DNA from: JAOPZW01 sp963788935
Lineage (GTDB): Bacteria; Actinomycetota; Thermoleophilia; Solirubrobacterales; Solirubrobacteraceae
Direction: 5' to 3'
DNA length: 64,000 bases
NCBI GenBank assembly: GCA_963788935.1
Contig: CAWBIM010000004.1
Location: 1,364,001 to 1,428,000 of the forward strand
This document shows positions 27,781-35,488 of the stretch, piece after piece. How positions within the stretch are numbered: position 1 is the first letter of the stretch; each line of letters begins with the position of its first letter. The position numbers were made by a program, and so were the translations under genes. The notes under the pieces are model-generated. The model was not told the DNA's origin, did not search any database, and saw only the letters and a program-made list of their open reading frames with translations.

Positions 27781-27923
27781 GGGCGGACGCTAACAGGGCG
27801 GGATGGCCCGCTGAGAAACGCCCGCGCCGGAGCGGGCGGTTGGACGCCCGGAAGCCGATACGCTCGCGCCGTGCCCGATGCGCCGTCCGACAACTCCGCC
27901 GGGCCGAGCTGACCTCGCGCGCC

Positions 27924-29045
27924 GTGTCCCTTCGCGAATCCGAGACGGCGACCTACGCCCGCGTCGCCGAGCTGCCCCTGCGGATCGACCGCTGCGAGCT
28001 GCTCCCGCTGGCGCGCGACACGTCGAGCGGGTTCACGAAGGTCTCGACCGTCGTCCGGCTGACCGGCGACGGCCACGAGGGCCAGGGCGAGGACATCACC
28101 TGGGATCAGATCGACCAGATCGAGCAGCTGCGCCGGGCGGGCGACCTGTCGTGGCTGCGCGGGCGGCGCACGCTCGACGAGTTCTCCACCCTGCTCGGCC
28201 TGGCCGACCTCTTCCCGGTCGAGCCGATCCGCGAGAGCGCCCGCGAGTACCGGCGGTGGGCGTTCGAGAGCGCAGCCCTTGACCTCGCCCTGCGCCAGAG
28301 CGGCCTCTCGCTGCAGGACGCGGTCGGCCGGGCGGCGCAGCCGGTCACGTTCGTCGTGTCGATGCGGATCGCCGACGCCGCCGGCCTCGGTCCGATCCGG
28401 GTGCTGCGCGGCATGGATCCGGCGCTGCGGTTCAAGCTCGATCCCACGCCGAGCTGGGATCACGGGCTGCTCGCGGAGCTGGGGTCGATCGCCGGCGTCG
28501 ACGTCGTCGACATGAAGGGGCTGTACCGCAACGCGAGCGTGGCGATGGAGCCCGACCCCGACCTCTACCGGCGTGTGTTCGAGGCCCTCCCGGAGGCCTG
28601 GATCGAGGATCCCGGCGTCGCCGACGACACCATCGAGCTGCTCGACCGCCACCGCGACCGGATCACCTGGGACGAGCCGATCCACTCGGTCGCCGACATC
28701 GAGGCGCTGCCGTGGCGGCCCCGCCTGCTGAACCTCAAGCCCGCCCGCTTCGGCAGCGTCCGCCGCCTGTTCGAGACCTACGACTTCTGCGCGGCGCACG
28801 GCATCGGCGCGTACGGCGGTGGCATGTTCGAACAGGGTCCGGGACGCGGGCAGCTCCAGTACCTCGCGTCGCTGTTCCATCCCGACGGTCCGAACGACCT
28901 CGCCCCCGTGACGTACAACCTGCAGGTCGACACGGGCGCCCCGCCGCGCTCGCCGCTCGCGCCGGAGCCGCACGAGATCGGCTTCCGCTGGGGGACCTAC
29001 GACCGGCGGCGCAGCATCCGCGAGCGGCTCCCGGCGCCGGAGTAG
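27924..29045 (+). CDS. Enolase-superfamily protein (mandelate racemase/muconate cycloisomerase-like)
   Basis: About 373 residues. Barrel motifs: RFKLDPTPSW (position of the KxK-type catalytic lysine), DVVDMKGLY, AWIEDPGVAD (metal ligand region), ITWDEPIHS (second acidic ligand), RLLNLKPARFGSVRRL (position of the second catalytic base), and IGAYGGGMFEQGPGR near the C-terminus. Several ligand positions differ from classical dipeptide epimerase or o-succinylbenzoate synthase signatures, so activity is not assigned. GTG 27924 is the likely start, since upstream sequence is not domain-like. It is followed after 35 bases by a small FCD-like ORF. Confidence 0.68.
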   Translation: MSLRESETATYARVAELPLRIDRCELLPLARDTSSGFTKVSTVVRLTGDGHEGQGEDITWDQIDQIEQLRRAGDLSWLRGRRTLDEFSTLLGLADLFPVEPIRESAREYRRWAFESAALDLALRQSGLSLQDAVGRAAQPVTFVVSMRIADAAGLGPIRVLRGMDPALRFKLDPTPSWDHGLLAELGSIAGVDVVDMKGLYRNASVAMEPDPDLYRRVFEALPEAWIEDPGVADDTIELLDRHRDRITWDEPIHSVADIEALPWRPRLLNLKPARFGSVRRLFETYDFCAAHGIGAYGGGMFEQGPGRGQLQYLASLFHPDGPNDLAPVTYNLQVDTGAPPRSPLAPEPHEIGFRWGTYDRRRSIRERLPAPE

Positions 29046-29080
29046 GCGAGCGCGCCGGACCCTGCTATCGCTGGGGGCCG

Positions 29081-29362
29081 ATGTCGCGCGTGTCGGGAGT
29101 CGCCGAGCAGGTCGTATTTGCCGCGGTCGCCGCCGCGATGGCGGACCGCAACTTCCACCGGGCCGTGGACGCCCTCGGCGCCAACCGCCCCGCCCAGCGC
29201 GCGCTCGCCGCGATCTGGGACCGGCTGATCCTCGCCGAGGTCCATCGCCTGGACGGCGCGCCGCGCGCGAGCGCGCCCCACGGCCCGCTGCTCGAGGCGA
29301 TCGCCACCGGCGGCGAGGCGGAGGCGGCCGACGCGGCGCGGCGCCACGTGCTCGACGGCTGA
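29081..29362 (+). CDS. Small FCD-domain-like protein lacking a DNA-binding domain
   Basis: 93 residues. NFHRAVDALGANRPAQRALAAIWDRLIL followed by LLEAIATGGEAEAADAARRHVL matches the second half of the FCD ligand-binding domain of GntR regulators (the FHxAL..GN.. helix and the Hxx-A-xxGDxxxA-xxHL helix). There is no winged helix upstream in any frame, so it is either a trimmed regulator remnant or a free-standing ligand domain. It starts 35 bases after the enolase-like gene. FadR-type GntR proteins often regulate sugar-acid enzymes of the enolase superfamily, so the fragment sits in expected company. Confidence 0.5.
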   Translation: MSRVSGVAEQVVFAAVAAAMADRNFHRAVDALGANRPAQRALAAIWDRLILAEVHRLDGAPRASAPHGPLLEAIATGGEAEAADAARRHVLDG

Positions 29363-29439
29363 CCTGCGTGCTCCACGCCGGTTGACGGGCGGAGCGGTGC
29401 GCTGGAGAATCGGCGCCGTCGACCGAGAGGCGGTGCCGG

Positions 29440-30042
29440 ATGGCGTGGACCCTGAAGGGCAGCTACGCGGAGACGTGCTCGTGCGAGCTCATGTGCCCGT
29501 GCAACCTGTCGTTCGACCACGGCGCGACGTACGACTACTGCCGCGCGACGCTCGGCTTCCACGTGCGGGACGGCGAGGTCGACGGCACCGATGTCGGCGG
29601 GCTCAACGTCGTGGTGATCATCGACACCCCGAAGGTCATGACCGACGGCAACTGGAAGCTCGGCATGTTCCTCGACGAGCGCGCCAGCGACGAGCAGGCG
29701 GACAAGCTCGCCGGGGTCTTCAGCGGCCAGCTCGGCGGCCCGATGGCCGGCCTCGCGCCGCTGGTGGGCGAGGTGGTCGGCGTCGAGCGGGCCGCCATCG
29801 ACCTGACCGACGACGGCCTGCGCCACAGGGTCCGCGTCGGCGACGCGATCGACTTCGAGGTCGAGGACATCGTGCCGTTCGGCGTCGAGAGCGGTGAGCC
29901 CGTCCGGTTCTCCGGCATGTTCCACCCGGTCGGGTCGGATCTCACGATGGCCGAGGCGAAGCGCTCGCAGATCAACGCGTTCGGGATCCAGTACGAGGGC
30001 AAGACCGGGCTCTCGACCTCCGAGTTCGCCTGGTCCGCGTGA
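29440..30042 (+). CDS. DUF1326 protein
   Basis: 200 residues, function unknown. The N-terminus has the family's cysteine-rich signature SYAETCSCELMCPCNLSF (residues 8-25; four Cys), likely metal or cluster binding. The rest is a beta-rich domain with FSGQLGGPMAGLAPLVGEVV near 95 and GDAIDFEVEDIVPFG near 140. Its stop overlaps the GTG of the DUF2182 membrane protein by 4 nt. DUF1326 and DUF2182 genes recur as pairs, which supports a joint metal-related membrane function (inference). Confidence 0.8.
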   Translation: MAWTLKGSYAETCSCELMCPCNLSFDHGATYDYCRATLGFHVRDGEVDGTDVGGLNVVVIIDTPKVMTDGNWKLGMFLDERASDEQADKLAGVFSGQLGGPMAGLAPLVGEVVGVERAAIDLTDDGLRHRVRVGDAIDFEVEDIVPFGVESGEPVRFSGMFHPVGSDLTMAEAKRSQINAFGIQYEGKTGLSTSEFAWSA

Positions 30043-30857
30043 TCACCTCGGCGCCGGATCGGCGCGCCGGGACGACGCGCGCGCTGACTGCGGCCCGCGC
30101 CCACCTGGGCCTCGTCGCGCTCCTGTTCGCGCTCGCGGCCGTCGGATGGTGGTCGACCGCGGATCGCATGCAAGGCATGGACGACGGGCCGTGGACCGCG
30201 CTCGGAACGCTCGGATGGTTCGTCGGCGTCTGGCTCGTGATGATGGCCGCGATGATGTTCCCGTCGCTCGCGCCGACGGCCACGCTGTACGCGCGGATGA
30301 CGACGGATCGGCTGGCACCGCTGCTGTTCACCGCCGGGTACCTCGTGGTCTGGGGCGCCGCCGGTGTCCTCGCGTTCGCGGTCGCCCGGGGCGGCAGCGC
30401 GATCGCCGGGGACGTCCTGGCCTGGGACCGCGCCGGTCAGTGGGTCGCCGGCGCGACCCTGCTCGTCGCGGCCGCCTACGAGCTCACACCGCTGAAGAAC
30501 GTCTGCCTCGCGAAGTGCCGCAGCCCGCTCGGCTTCCTGCTCGGCGCCTGGCGCGACGGCCGGGGCGGCGCGCTGCAGATGGGCGTGCGACACGGCGCCT
30601 GGTGCGTCGGCTGCTGCTGGGCGCTCATGGCCTCGCTCTTCGCCCTCGGGATCATGAGCCTCGTCTGGATGGCGTTCGTGGCCGCGCTCATCGCCACGGA
30701 GAAGTTGCTGCCGTGGCGCCGGGTCGCGACCTACGGGACCGCGGGGATCCTGCTCGCGCTCGGCGTCCTGCTGCTCGCCGCGCCCGATGCCGTCCCGGCC
30801 CTGACGATCCCCGGAGACGAGCCGATGCCTGCGATGCAGCAGATGATGTCCCCCTAG
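30039..30857 (+). CDS. DUF2182 metal-binding membrane protein
   Basis: 272 residues with about six hydrophobic segments. The family region WLVMMAAMMFPSLAPTA near residue 65 is methionine-rich. LKNVCLAKCRSPLGFLLG and the later GVRHGAWCVGCCWALMA carry clustered Cys and His. The C-terminus is also methionine-rich (EPMPAMQQMMSP). Such residues suggest handling of a soft metal such as copper. Start is GTG 30039, overlapping the DUF1326 stop. Convergent with the Cd/Zn ATPase gene, overlapping it by 4 bases. Confidence 0.8.
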   Translation: MITSAPDRRAGTTRALTAARAHLGLVALLFALAAVGWWSTADRMQGMDDGPWTALGTLGWFVGVWLVMMAAMMFPSLAPTATLYARMTTDRLAPLLFTAGYLVVWGAAGVLAFAVARGGSAIAGDVLAWDRAGQWVAGATLLVAAAYELTPLKNVCLAKCRSPLGFLLGAWRDGRGGALQMGVRHGAWCVGCCWALMASLFALGIMSLVWMAFVAALIATEKLLPWRRVATYGTAGILLALGVLLLAAPDAVPALTIPGDEPMPAMQQMMSP

Positions 30858-32992
30858 CGACGGTCACGCAGCAGCCGCAGCCCGTTCAGCGTCACCAGCA
30901 GCGACATGCCCATGTCGGCGGCCACGGCGAGCACGAGCGTGACCAGCCCGAGCGGGGCGAGCACGACGAACACGGCCTTGACCGCCAGCGAGGCGATGAC
31001 GTTCTGCCGCATCACCCCGGCCGCCTGGCGCGCGCCGCGGACCGCCTCGGGCAGCCGGGCGAGGTCGTCGGACATCAACGCGACATCGGCGGAGGCGAGC
31101 GCGGCGTCGGTGCCCGCGGCGCCCATCGCCACCCCGACCGGAGCGGCCGCCAGGGCGGGCGCGTCGTTGATGCCGTCACCGACCATCGCCACCGGCCCGC
31201 GCTCGGCGTCGAGCTCCTCGACGGCGCGCAGCTTGTCCTCGGGCAGCATCCCCGCGCGGTACTCGTCCGCGCCGACCCGCGCGCTCACGCTGGCCGCGAC
31301 CCGCTCGGAGTCGCCGGTGAGCATCACGACGCGCTCGATGCCGGCGCGGCGCAGCCCTTCGACGGCCGCGGCCGCCTCCGGTCGGGGCTGGTCGGCGAGC
31401 CCGAACACCGCCAGCGCCCGGTCGCCCTCGCCGAGCACCATCGCGGTCTCGCCGCGCGTCTCGAGCCAGAGCGCCTCCTCGGGCACCTCCCCCAGGCGCT
31501 CGGTCGCCAGGCGCGGACCGCCCGCCCACAGCTCGCGGCCGTCGACGTGGGCGATGACGCCGCGGCCGGGCAGCGCCTCGAACCCGTCCGCCTCGGCGAT
31601 CGTCAGCCCGCGATCGCTCGCGGCCTGGACCAGCGCGCGGGCCAGCGGATGCTCCGAGCCCTGCTCCACCGCCGCCGCGAGCGCCAGCATCTCCTCGTCC
31701 GCGCCGTCGCCCAGCGCGGCGACGTGGCCGAGCTCGGGCCGGCCGAGCGTCAGCGTGCCGGTCTTGTCGACGGCCACGGTCCTGACCCGCGCGAGGTCCT
31801 CCAGCGCCTGGCCGCCCTTGATGAGCACGCCGTCGCGGGCCGCGCGCCCGACGGCCGAGACCACCGCGACCGGGATGGAGATGACCAGCGAGCACGGGCA
31901 GGCGACGATGAGCAGCGCCAGCGCCCGGTACACCCACGTGTCGAAGTCGCCGTCGAAGAGCGCGACGGGGATGACCGCGACCGCCAGCGCGGCCGCGAAC
32001 ACCAGCGGCGTGTAGACCCGCGCGAAGCGATCGACGAAGCGCTCCGACGGCGCCCGCGAGCCCTGCGCCTCCTCGACGAGCGCGGCGACACGGGCGAGCG
32101 TGGAATGCTCGGCCGCCGTGACGACGCGGACGGTCAGCGCGCCCTGGGCGTTGAGCGTGCCGGCGAAGACCGCGTCGCCCGGCGCCTTGTCGACGGGGAC
32201 CGACTCGCCGGTGATCGGCGCCTCGTCGACGCTCGAGGTCCCGGCGACGATCTCCCCGTCCAGGGCGACGCGCTCGCCGGGACGGACGCGGAAGCGCTCG
32301 CCGACGGTGACCTCCTCGACCGGCATCAGCCGCTCGGAGCCGTCCTCGGCGACGACCCTCGCCTGCGCCGGGGCGAGCTCCATCAGCTCGCCCACCGACC
32401 GGCGGCTGCGGTCGAACGCGTAGGTCTCGAGCGTCGTGCCGACCGCGAACAGCACCAGCACCCAGGCGCCCTCGGCGTAGGAGCCGATGCCGACCGCCCC
32501 GACCGCCGCCAGCGTCATCAGCACGTTCATGTCCAGCGACCGGCGCCGGAGACCAGCGGCCGCCGCGCGGGCGACGGGCCATCCGCCCGCCGCCATCGAC
32601 GCCAGGTACAGCGGCTCGGCGACCGCGCGCGCCGCCCCGAGGAGCGTCGCCGCCACCGCGACCGCGAGCAGCGCGACCGACAGCACCGTGGACACCGTCC
32701 GTGCATCCCGCCGCCAGAACGGCGCGGCCGGCTCGCTCGCCCGCCGGCGGGCGACCGGGGCCGCCCGGTAGCCGGCGCGCGACACCGCGGCCGAGACGCG
32801 CTCGGGCTCGACGTCGCCGTCGACGGTCAGCGTCGCGTTGCCGAACGACACCTGCGCCGCGCGGACGCCGTCGAGCGCGGCCACGACCTTCTGCACCGTC
32901 TGCGCGCAGGCCGCGCAGTCCATGCCCTCGATGCGATAGCGATCGGCTCCGGCGGCGGGCTGCTCGCCGGGGTCCGCGGCCATCGGCAGCAT
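30854..32992 (-). CDS. Cd2+/Zn2+-type heavy-metal P1B-ATPase
   Basis: 712 residues. The N-terminal heavy-metal-associated domain has GMDCAACAQTV (about residues 23-33). The membrane CPC motif ACPCSLVISIPVAVVSA and phosphorylation site DKTGTLTLG (Asp409) follow, then a HP locus SEHPLARALV and GDGINDAPALAAAPVGVAMG. The final membrane part has DMGMSLLVTLNGLRLL; its Asp with the CPC motif is typical of P1B-2 (Zn/Cd/Pb) rather than copper pumps. It exports divalent soft metals. Directly downstream (20 bases) of a CadC-like repressor gene, so an autoregulated metal-resistance operon. ATG 32983 is an alternative start. Confidence 0.88.
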   Translation of the reverse strand: MLPMAADPGEQPAAGADRYRIEGMDCAACAQTVQKVVAALDGVRAAQVSFGNATLTVDGDVEPERVSAAVSRAGYRAAPVARRRASEPAAPFWRRDARTVSTVLSVALLAVAVAATLLGAARAVAEPLYLASMAAGGWPVARAAAAGLRRRSLDMNVLMTLAAVGAVGIGSYAEGAWVLVLFAVGTTLETYAFDRSRRSVGELMELAPAQARVVAEDGSERLMPVEEVTVGERFRVRPGERVALDGEIVAGTSSVDEAPITGESVPVDKAPGDAVFAGTLNAQGALTVRVVTAAEHSTLARVAALVEEAQGSRAPSERFVDRFARVYTPLVFAAALAVAVIPVALFDGDFDTWVYRALALLIVACPCSLVISIPVAVVSAVGRAARDGVLIKGGQALEDLARVRTVAVDKTGTLTLGRPELGHVAALGDGADEEMLALAAAVEQGSEHPLARALVQAASDRGLTIAEADGFEALPGRGVIAHVDGRELWAGGPRLATERLGEVPEEALWLETRGETAMVLGEGDRALAVFGLADQPRPEAAAAVEGLRRAGIERVVMLTGDSERVAASVSARVGADEYRAGMLPEDKLRAVEELDAERGPVAMVGDGINDAPALAAAPVGVAMGAAGTDAALASADVALMSDDLARLPEAVRGARQAAGVMRQNVIASLAVKAVFVVLAPLGLVTLVLAVAADMGMSLLVTLNGLRLLRDRR

Positions 32993-33012
32993 GGGGAGCT
33001 CGCGTGGACCGC

Positions 33013-33369
33013 TCAGGACGCCACCGCCTCGGCCAGCACCGAGTCGACCAGCGCGCGGCCGGTCGCGGTCAGCGCGTACATCACCATCTTGCCGTCGCGC
33101 CGCGACCGCACGAGCCCGGCCGCGCGCAGCGCGCGCACGTGATGGGAGACGAGCTTCTCCGAGCGCTCGGCCACCCACGAGAGGTCGCACACGCACAGCT
33201 CCCCGTCGGCGTCCCGCAGCGCCACCGCCAGGGTCAGCCGTGTCGGGTCGGCGAGCGCCTTGGCCCGCGCCGCCGCCTGCTCGGCGGCGTCGACCGTCAG
33301 TCGCCGGTGGCGCAGCGCCTCCGCCTTCGGGATGTCGAGGCACAGCAGGTCGCAGGTGTCGCCACTCAT
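33013..33369 (-). CDS. ArsR-family metal-responsive repressor, CadC-like
   Basis: 118 residues. Metal-sensing cysteines are an N-terminal CDLLC (residues 6-10) and CVCDL in the DNA-binding region (GELCVCDLSWVAERSEKLVSHH). This two-plus-two cysteine pattern is that of the CadC Cd/Pb/Zn sensor. The recognition helix is EKLVSHHVRALRAAGLVRSR, and the wing ends KMVMYALT. It should dissociate from its operator on binding Cd, Pb or Zn and release transcription of itself and the ATPase 20 bases downstream. Confidence 0.87.
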   Translation of the reverse strand: MSGDTCDLLCLDIPKAEALRHRRLTVDAAEQAAARAKALADPTRLTLAVALRDADGELCVCDLSWVAERSEKLVSHHVRALRAAGLVRSRRDGKMVMYALTATGRALVDSVLAEAVAS

Positions 33370-33372
33370 GGG

Positions 33373-33402
33373 CCAACACCCTAACGGACGTACGATTGTT
33401 GG
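33373..33402. promoter_or_regulatory. Inverted repeat CCAACA-N18-TGTTGG upstream of the CadC-like gene
   Basis: Six-base arms lie directly upstream of the repressor start (33369), a natural place for its operator. It is not the classical 12-2-12 CadC dyad, so this is a position-based suggestion. Confidence 0.3.
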
Positions 33403-33459
33403 AGCTGCGCTCCCGCCGGTCGACGGCACCCGCGGCGAGTTCCGATATCGTCGCGCCTG

Positions 33460-33616
33460 AGAGTCGATCGCACCCACCAGGGTCAGGGAATCCGGTCGGA
33501 AGCCGGAGCTGACGCGCAGCGGTAGGGACATGCGGGAGGGCACACACGCCACTGGGTCGCGAGGCCTGGGAAGGCTGCCGTCGCGGACGTGTCCGAGCCC
33601 GAAGACCTGTCGACGC
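33460..33616 (+). promoter_or_regulatory. Cobalamin riboswitch 1 (upstream of cobG)
   Basis: The conserved cobalamin-riboswitch features are present in order: CAGGGAA then CCGGT..GAAGCCGG (33484-33505), GCTGACGCGCAGCGGTAGG (P3/P4 region), GCCACTG at 33548-33554 (B12-box region), GGGAAGGC near 33568, and CCGAAGACCTG near 33597. P1 closes by GTCGA (33463) with TCGAC (33610). It lies 70 bases before the cobG start, and with its flanks it explains the 320-base gap between the metal operon and cobG. Binding adenosylcobalamin should lower expression of cobG-cobH-cobIJ. Confidence 0.88.
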
Positions 33617-33689
33617 TCCGCCGCACCGCGGTGAACCGACAACAACGACCTCGCGCACAGGTCAGACGGCACGAAGAGGACCGCTTCCC

Positions 33690-34865
33690 ATGACGGACCG
33701 CGTCACCCCCGAGCACGCAGAACGCCGCCTCGGCGTGCGCGAGTCGGCGGCCGCGGCGCGCGTCGTGCCGGACTGGTGTCCCGGCGTGCTGCGCCTCCAC
33801 GCGGCCGGGGACGGAGGCCTCGCCCGCGTCCGCCTCCCGGGCGGGCGGCTCACGCTCGACGCCCTGCGTGCGCTGCGCGCCGCCGCCGGCCTCGGCAACG
33901 GCGTCGTCGAGGTGACCTCGCGCGCGAACGTCCAGGTCCGCGGGATCCCGGACGCGTCCGAGGTCGCGCTCGCCGAGGTCCTCCACGCCGGCGGGCTGCT
34001 CCCGTCGCCCGAGCACGACCGCGTGCGCAACATCGCCGCGAGCCCGCTGGGCGGCCGGCTGCCATCGTCCCGCGCGGCGACCGACGACCTCGTCGCCGCC
34101 CTCGACGAGGCCCTGCGCGCCGCGCCCGCCCTCGCCGCGCTCTCGGGCCGCTTCCTGTTCGCGGTCGACGACGGCAGCGCCACGGTCGGCGGCCGCGGCG
34201 CCGACGTCACGCTGAGCGCCGAGCGCGACGGCGCGTTCCGGCTGGCGCTCGCGGGCCGCCCGACGAGCCAGGTCGCCGCGCACGAGCAGGCCGCGGCGCT
34301 CGCCGTCGACGCCGCCCGCGCGTTCCTCGCCGTCGCCCGAGGCGCCGGCCACGACGGGGCGTGGCGGATCTCCGACCTGCCCGACGGCGCCCGCGTCGTG
34401 GCGCAGGCGCTCGGCGCGTCGCTCGTCACGTCACCGCCCGAGCCGACGCCGCACGCCGTGACGCTCGGCCGCCTGACCCAGGCCGACGGGCGCCGCGCGG
34501 TGACGGTCCTCCCGCCGCTCGGGCGCCTCGACCCGGCGATGCTCGACGCCCTCCTGGCCCTCGGCCACCCCGACGTCCGCGCGTCGACCCGCCGGACGCT
34601 GAGCTTCGTCGACGTTCCCGCGAGTGCGGACGAGCGCCTGCTCGACGCGCTGGCCACCGCGGGCTTCGTCGTCTCCGAGGACTCGGGCTGGTGGGGCCTG
34701 ACGGCCTGCTCCGGCCTCGGCGCGTGTGCGCGCGCCCGCCTCGACGTCCGGGCCCTGGCGGCCGAACGGGCGACGCGGCGTCGCCCCGGCGCCGCGCCCG
34801 AGCACTGGTCGGCCTGCGAGCGCGGCTGCGGCCGGCCGCCCGGCGCGCGGGAGATGGCCGCATGA
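33690..34865 (+). CDS. cobG: Precorrin-3B synthase CobG-like
   Basis: 391 residues, sulfite/nitrite-reductase-fold protein of the aerobic cobalamin route that forms precorrin-3B by ring contraction-related hydroxylation with O2. The fold shows PGGRLTLDALRALRAAAGLG, then VEVTSRANVQVRGI near residue 76, the ferredoxin-like half of these enzymes. The iron-sulfur cysteines lie in WGLTACSGLGACARARLD and SACERGCGRP near the C-terminus. Second Fe-S half begins about residue 245. First gene after riboswitch 1; its TGA overlaps the ATG of cobH. Confidence 0.85.
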   Translation: MTDRVTPEHAERRLGVRESAAAARVVPDWCPGVLRLHAAGDGGLARVRLPGGRLTLDALRALRAAAGLGNGVVEVTSRANVQVRGIPDASEVALAEVLHAGGLLPSPEHDRVRNIAASPLGGRLPSSRAATDDLVAALDEALRAAPALAALSGRFLFAVDDGSATVGGRGADVTLSAERDGAFRLALAGRPTSQVAAHEQAAALAVDAARAFLAVARGAGHDGAWRISDLPDGARVVAQALGASLVTSPPEPTPHAVTLGRLTQADGRRAVTVLPPLGRLDPAMLDALLALGHPDVRASTRRTLSFVDVPASADERLLDALATAGFVVSEDSGWWGLTACSGLGACARARLDVRALAAERATRRRPGAAPEHWSACERGCGRPPGAREMAA

Positions 34866-35488
34866 GCGGCTACGTCCGCGACGGCGCGGAGATCTACCGC
34901 CGCTCGTTCGCCACCATCCGGGCCGAGGCCGACCTCGACGGGCTCGACCCGGTCATGGAGCGCGTCGTCGTGCGGATGATCCACGCCTGCGGGATGGTCG
35001 ACCTCGCCGACGACGTCGCGGCCTCGCCCGGCTTCGGGGCGGCCGGCGACGCGGCGCTCCGGGCCGGCGCGCCGATCCTGTGCGACACGTCGATGGTCGC
35101 CTCGGGCGTCACGCGCTCGCGGCTGCCGGCGGACAACGACGTCGTCTGCACCCTGTCGGACCCGTCCGTCCCGGGCCTGGCCGCGCGGATGGGCACGACG
35201 CGCACCGCCGCGGCGATGGAGCTCTGGCGCGAGCGCCTCGACGGCGCCGTCGTGGTCGTCGGCAACGCGCCGACGGCGCTGTTCCGGCTGCTCGAGCTCG
35301 TCGAGGAGGGCGTCGCGCCGCCGGCGGCGGTGATCGGCGTGCCGGTCGGCTTCATCGGCGCCGCCGAGTCGAAGGCCGCGCTCGCCGAGCACCCGGCCGG
35401 CCTCGAACACGTCGTCGTCCACGGGCGGCGCGGCGGCAGCGCGATCGCCGCGGCCGCCGTCAACGCGCTCGCGAGCGAGGCGGAATGA
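34862..35488 (+). CDS. cobH: Precorrin-8X methylmutase
   Basis: 208 residues, moves the C11 methyl to C12 and gives hydrogenobyrinic acid. Signatures: AEIYRRSFATIRAEAD near the N-terminus, VRMIHACGMVDLADDV with the catalytic His near residue 43, PILCDTSMVASGVTRSRL, VVGNAPTALFRLLEL and VIGVPVGFIGAAESK. Full length. ATG 34862 overlaps the cobG stop (ATGA), and its own stop overlaps cobIJ in the same way. Confidence 0.93.
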   Translation: MSGYVRDGAEIYRRSFATIRAEADLDGLDPVMERVVVRMIHACGMVDLADDVAASPGFGAAGDAALRAGAPILCDTSMVASGVTRSRLPADNDVVCTLSDPSVPGLAARMGTTRTAAAMELWRERLDGAVVVVGNAPTALFRLLELVEEGVAPPAAVIGVPVGFIGAAESKAALAEHPAGLEHVVVHGRRGGSAIAAAAVNALASEAE

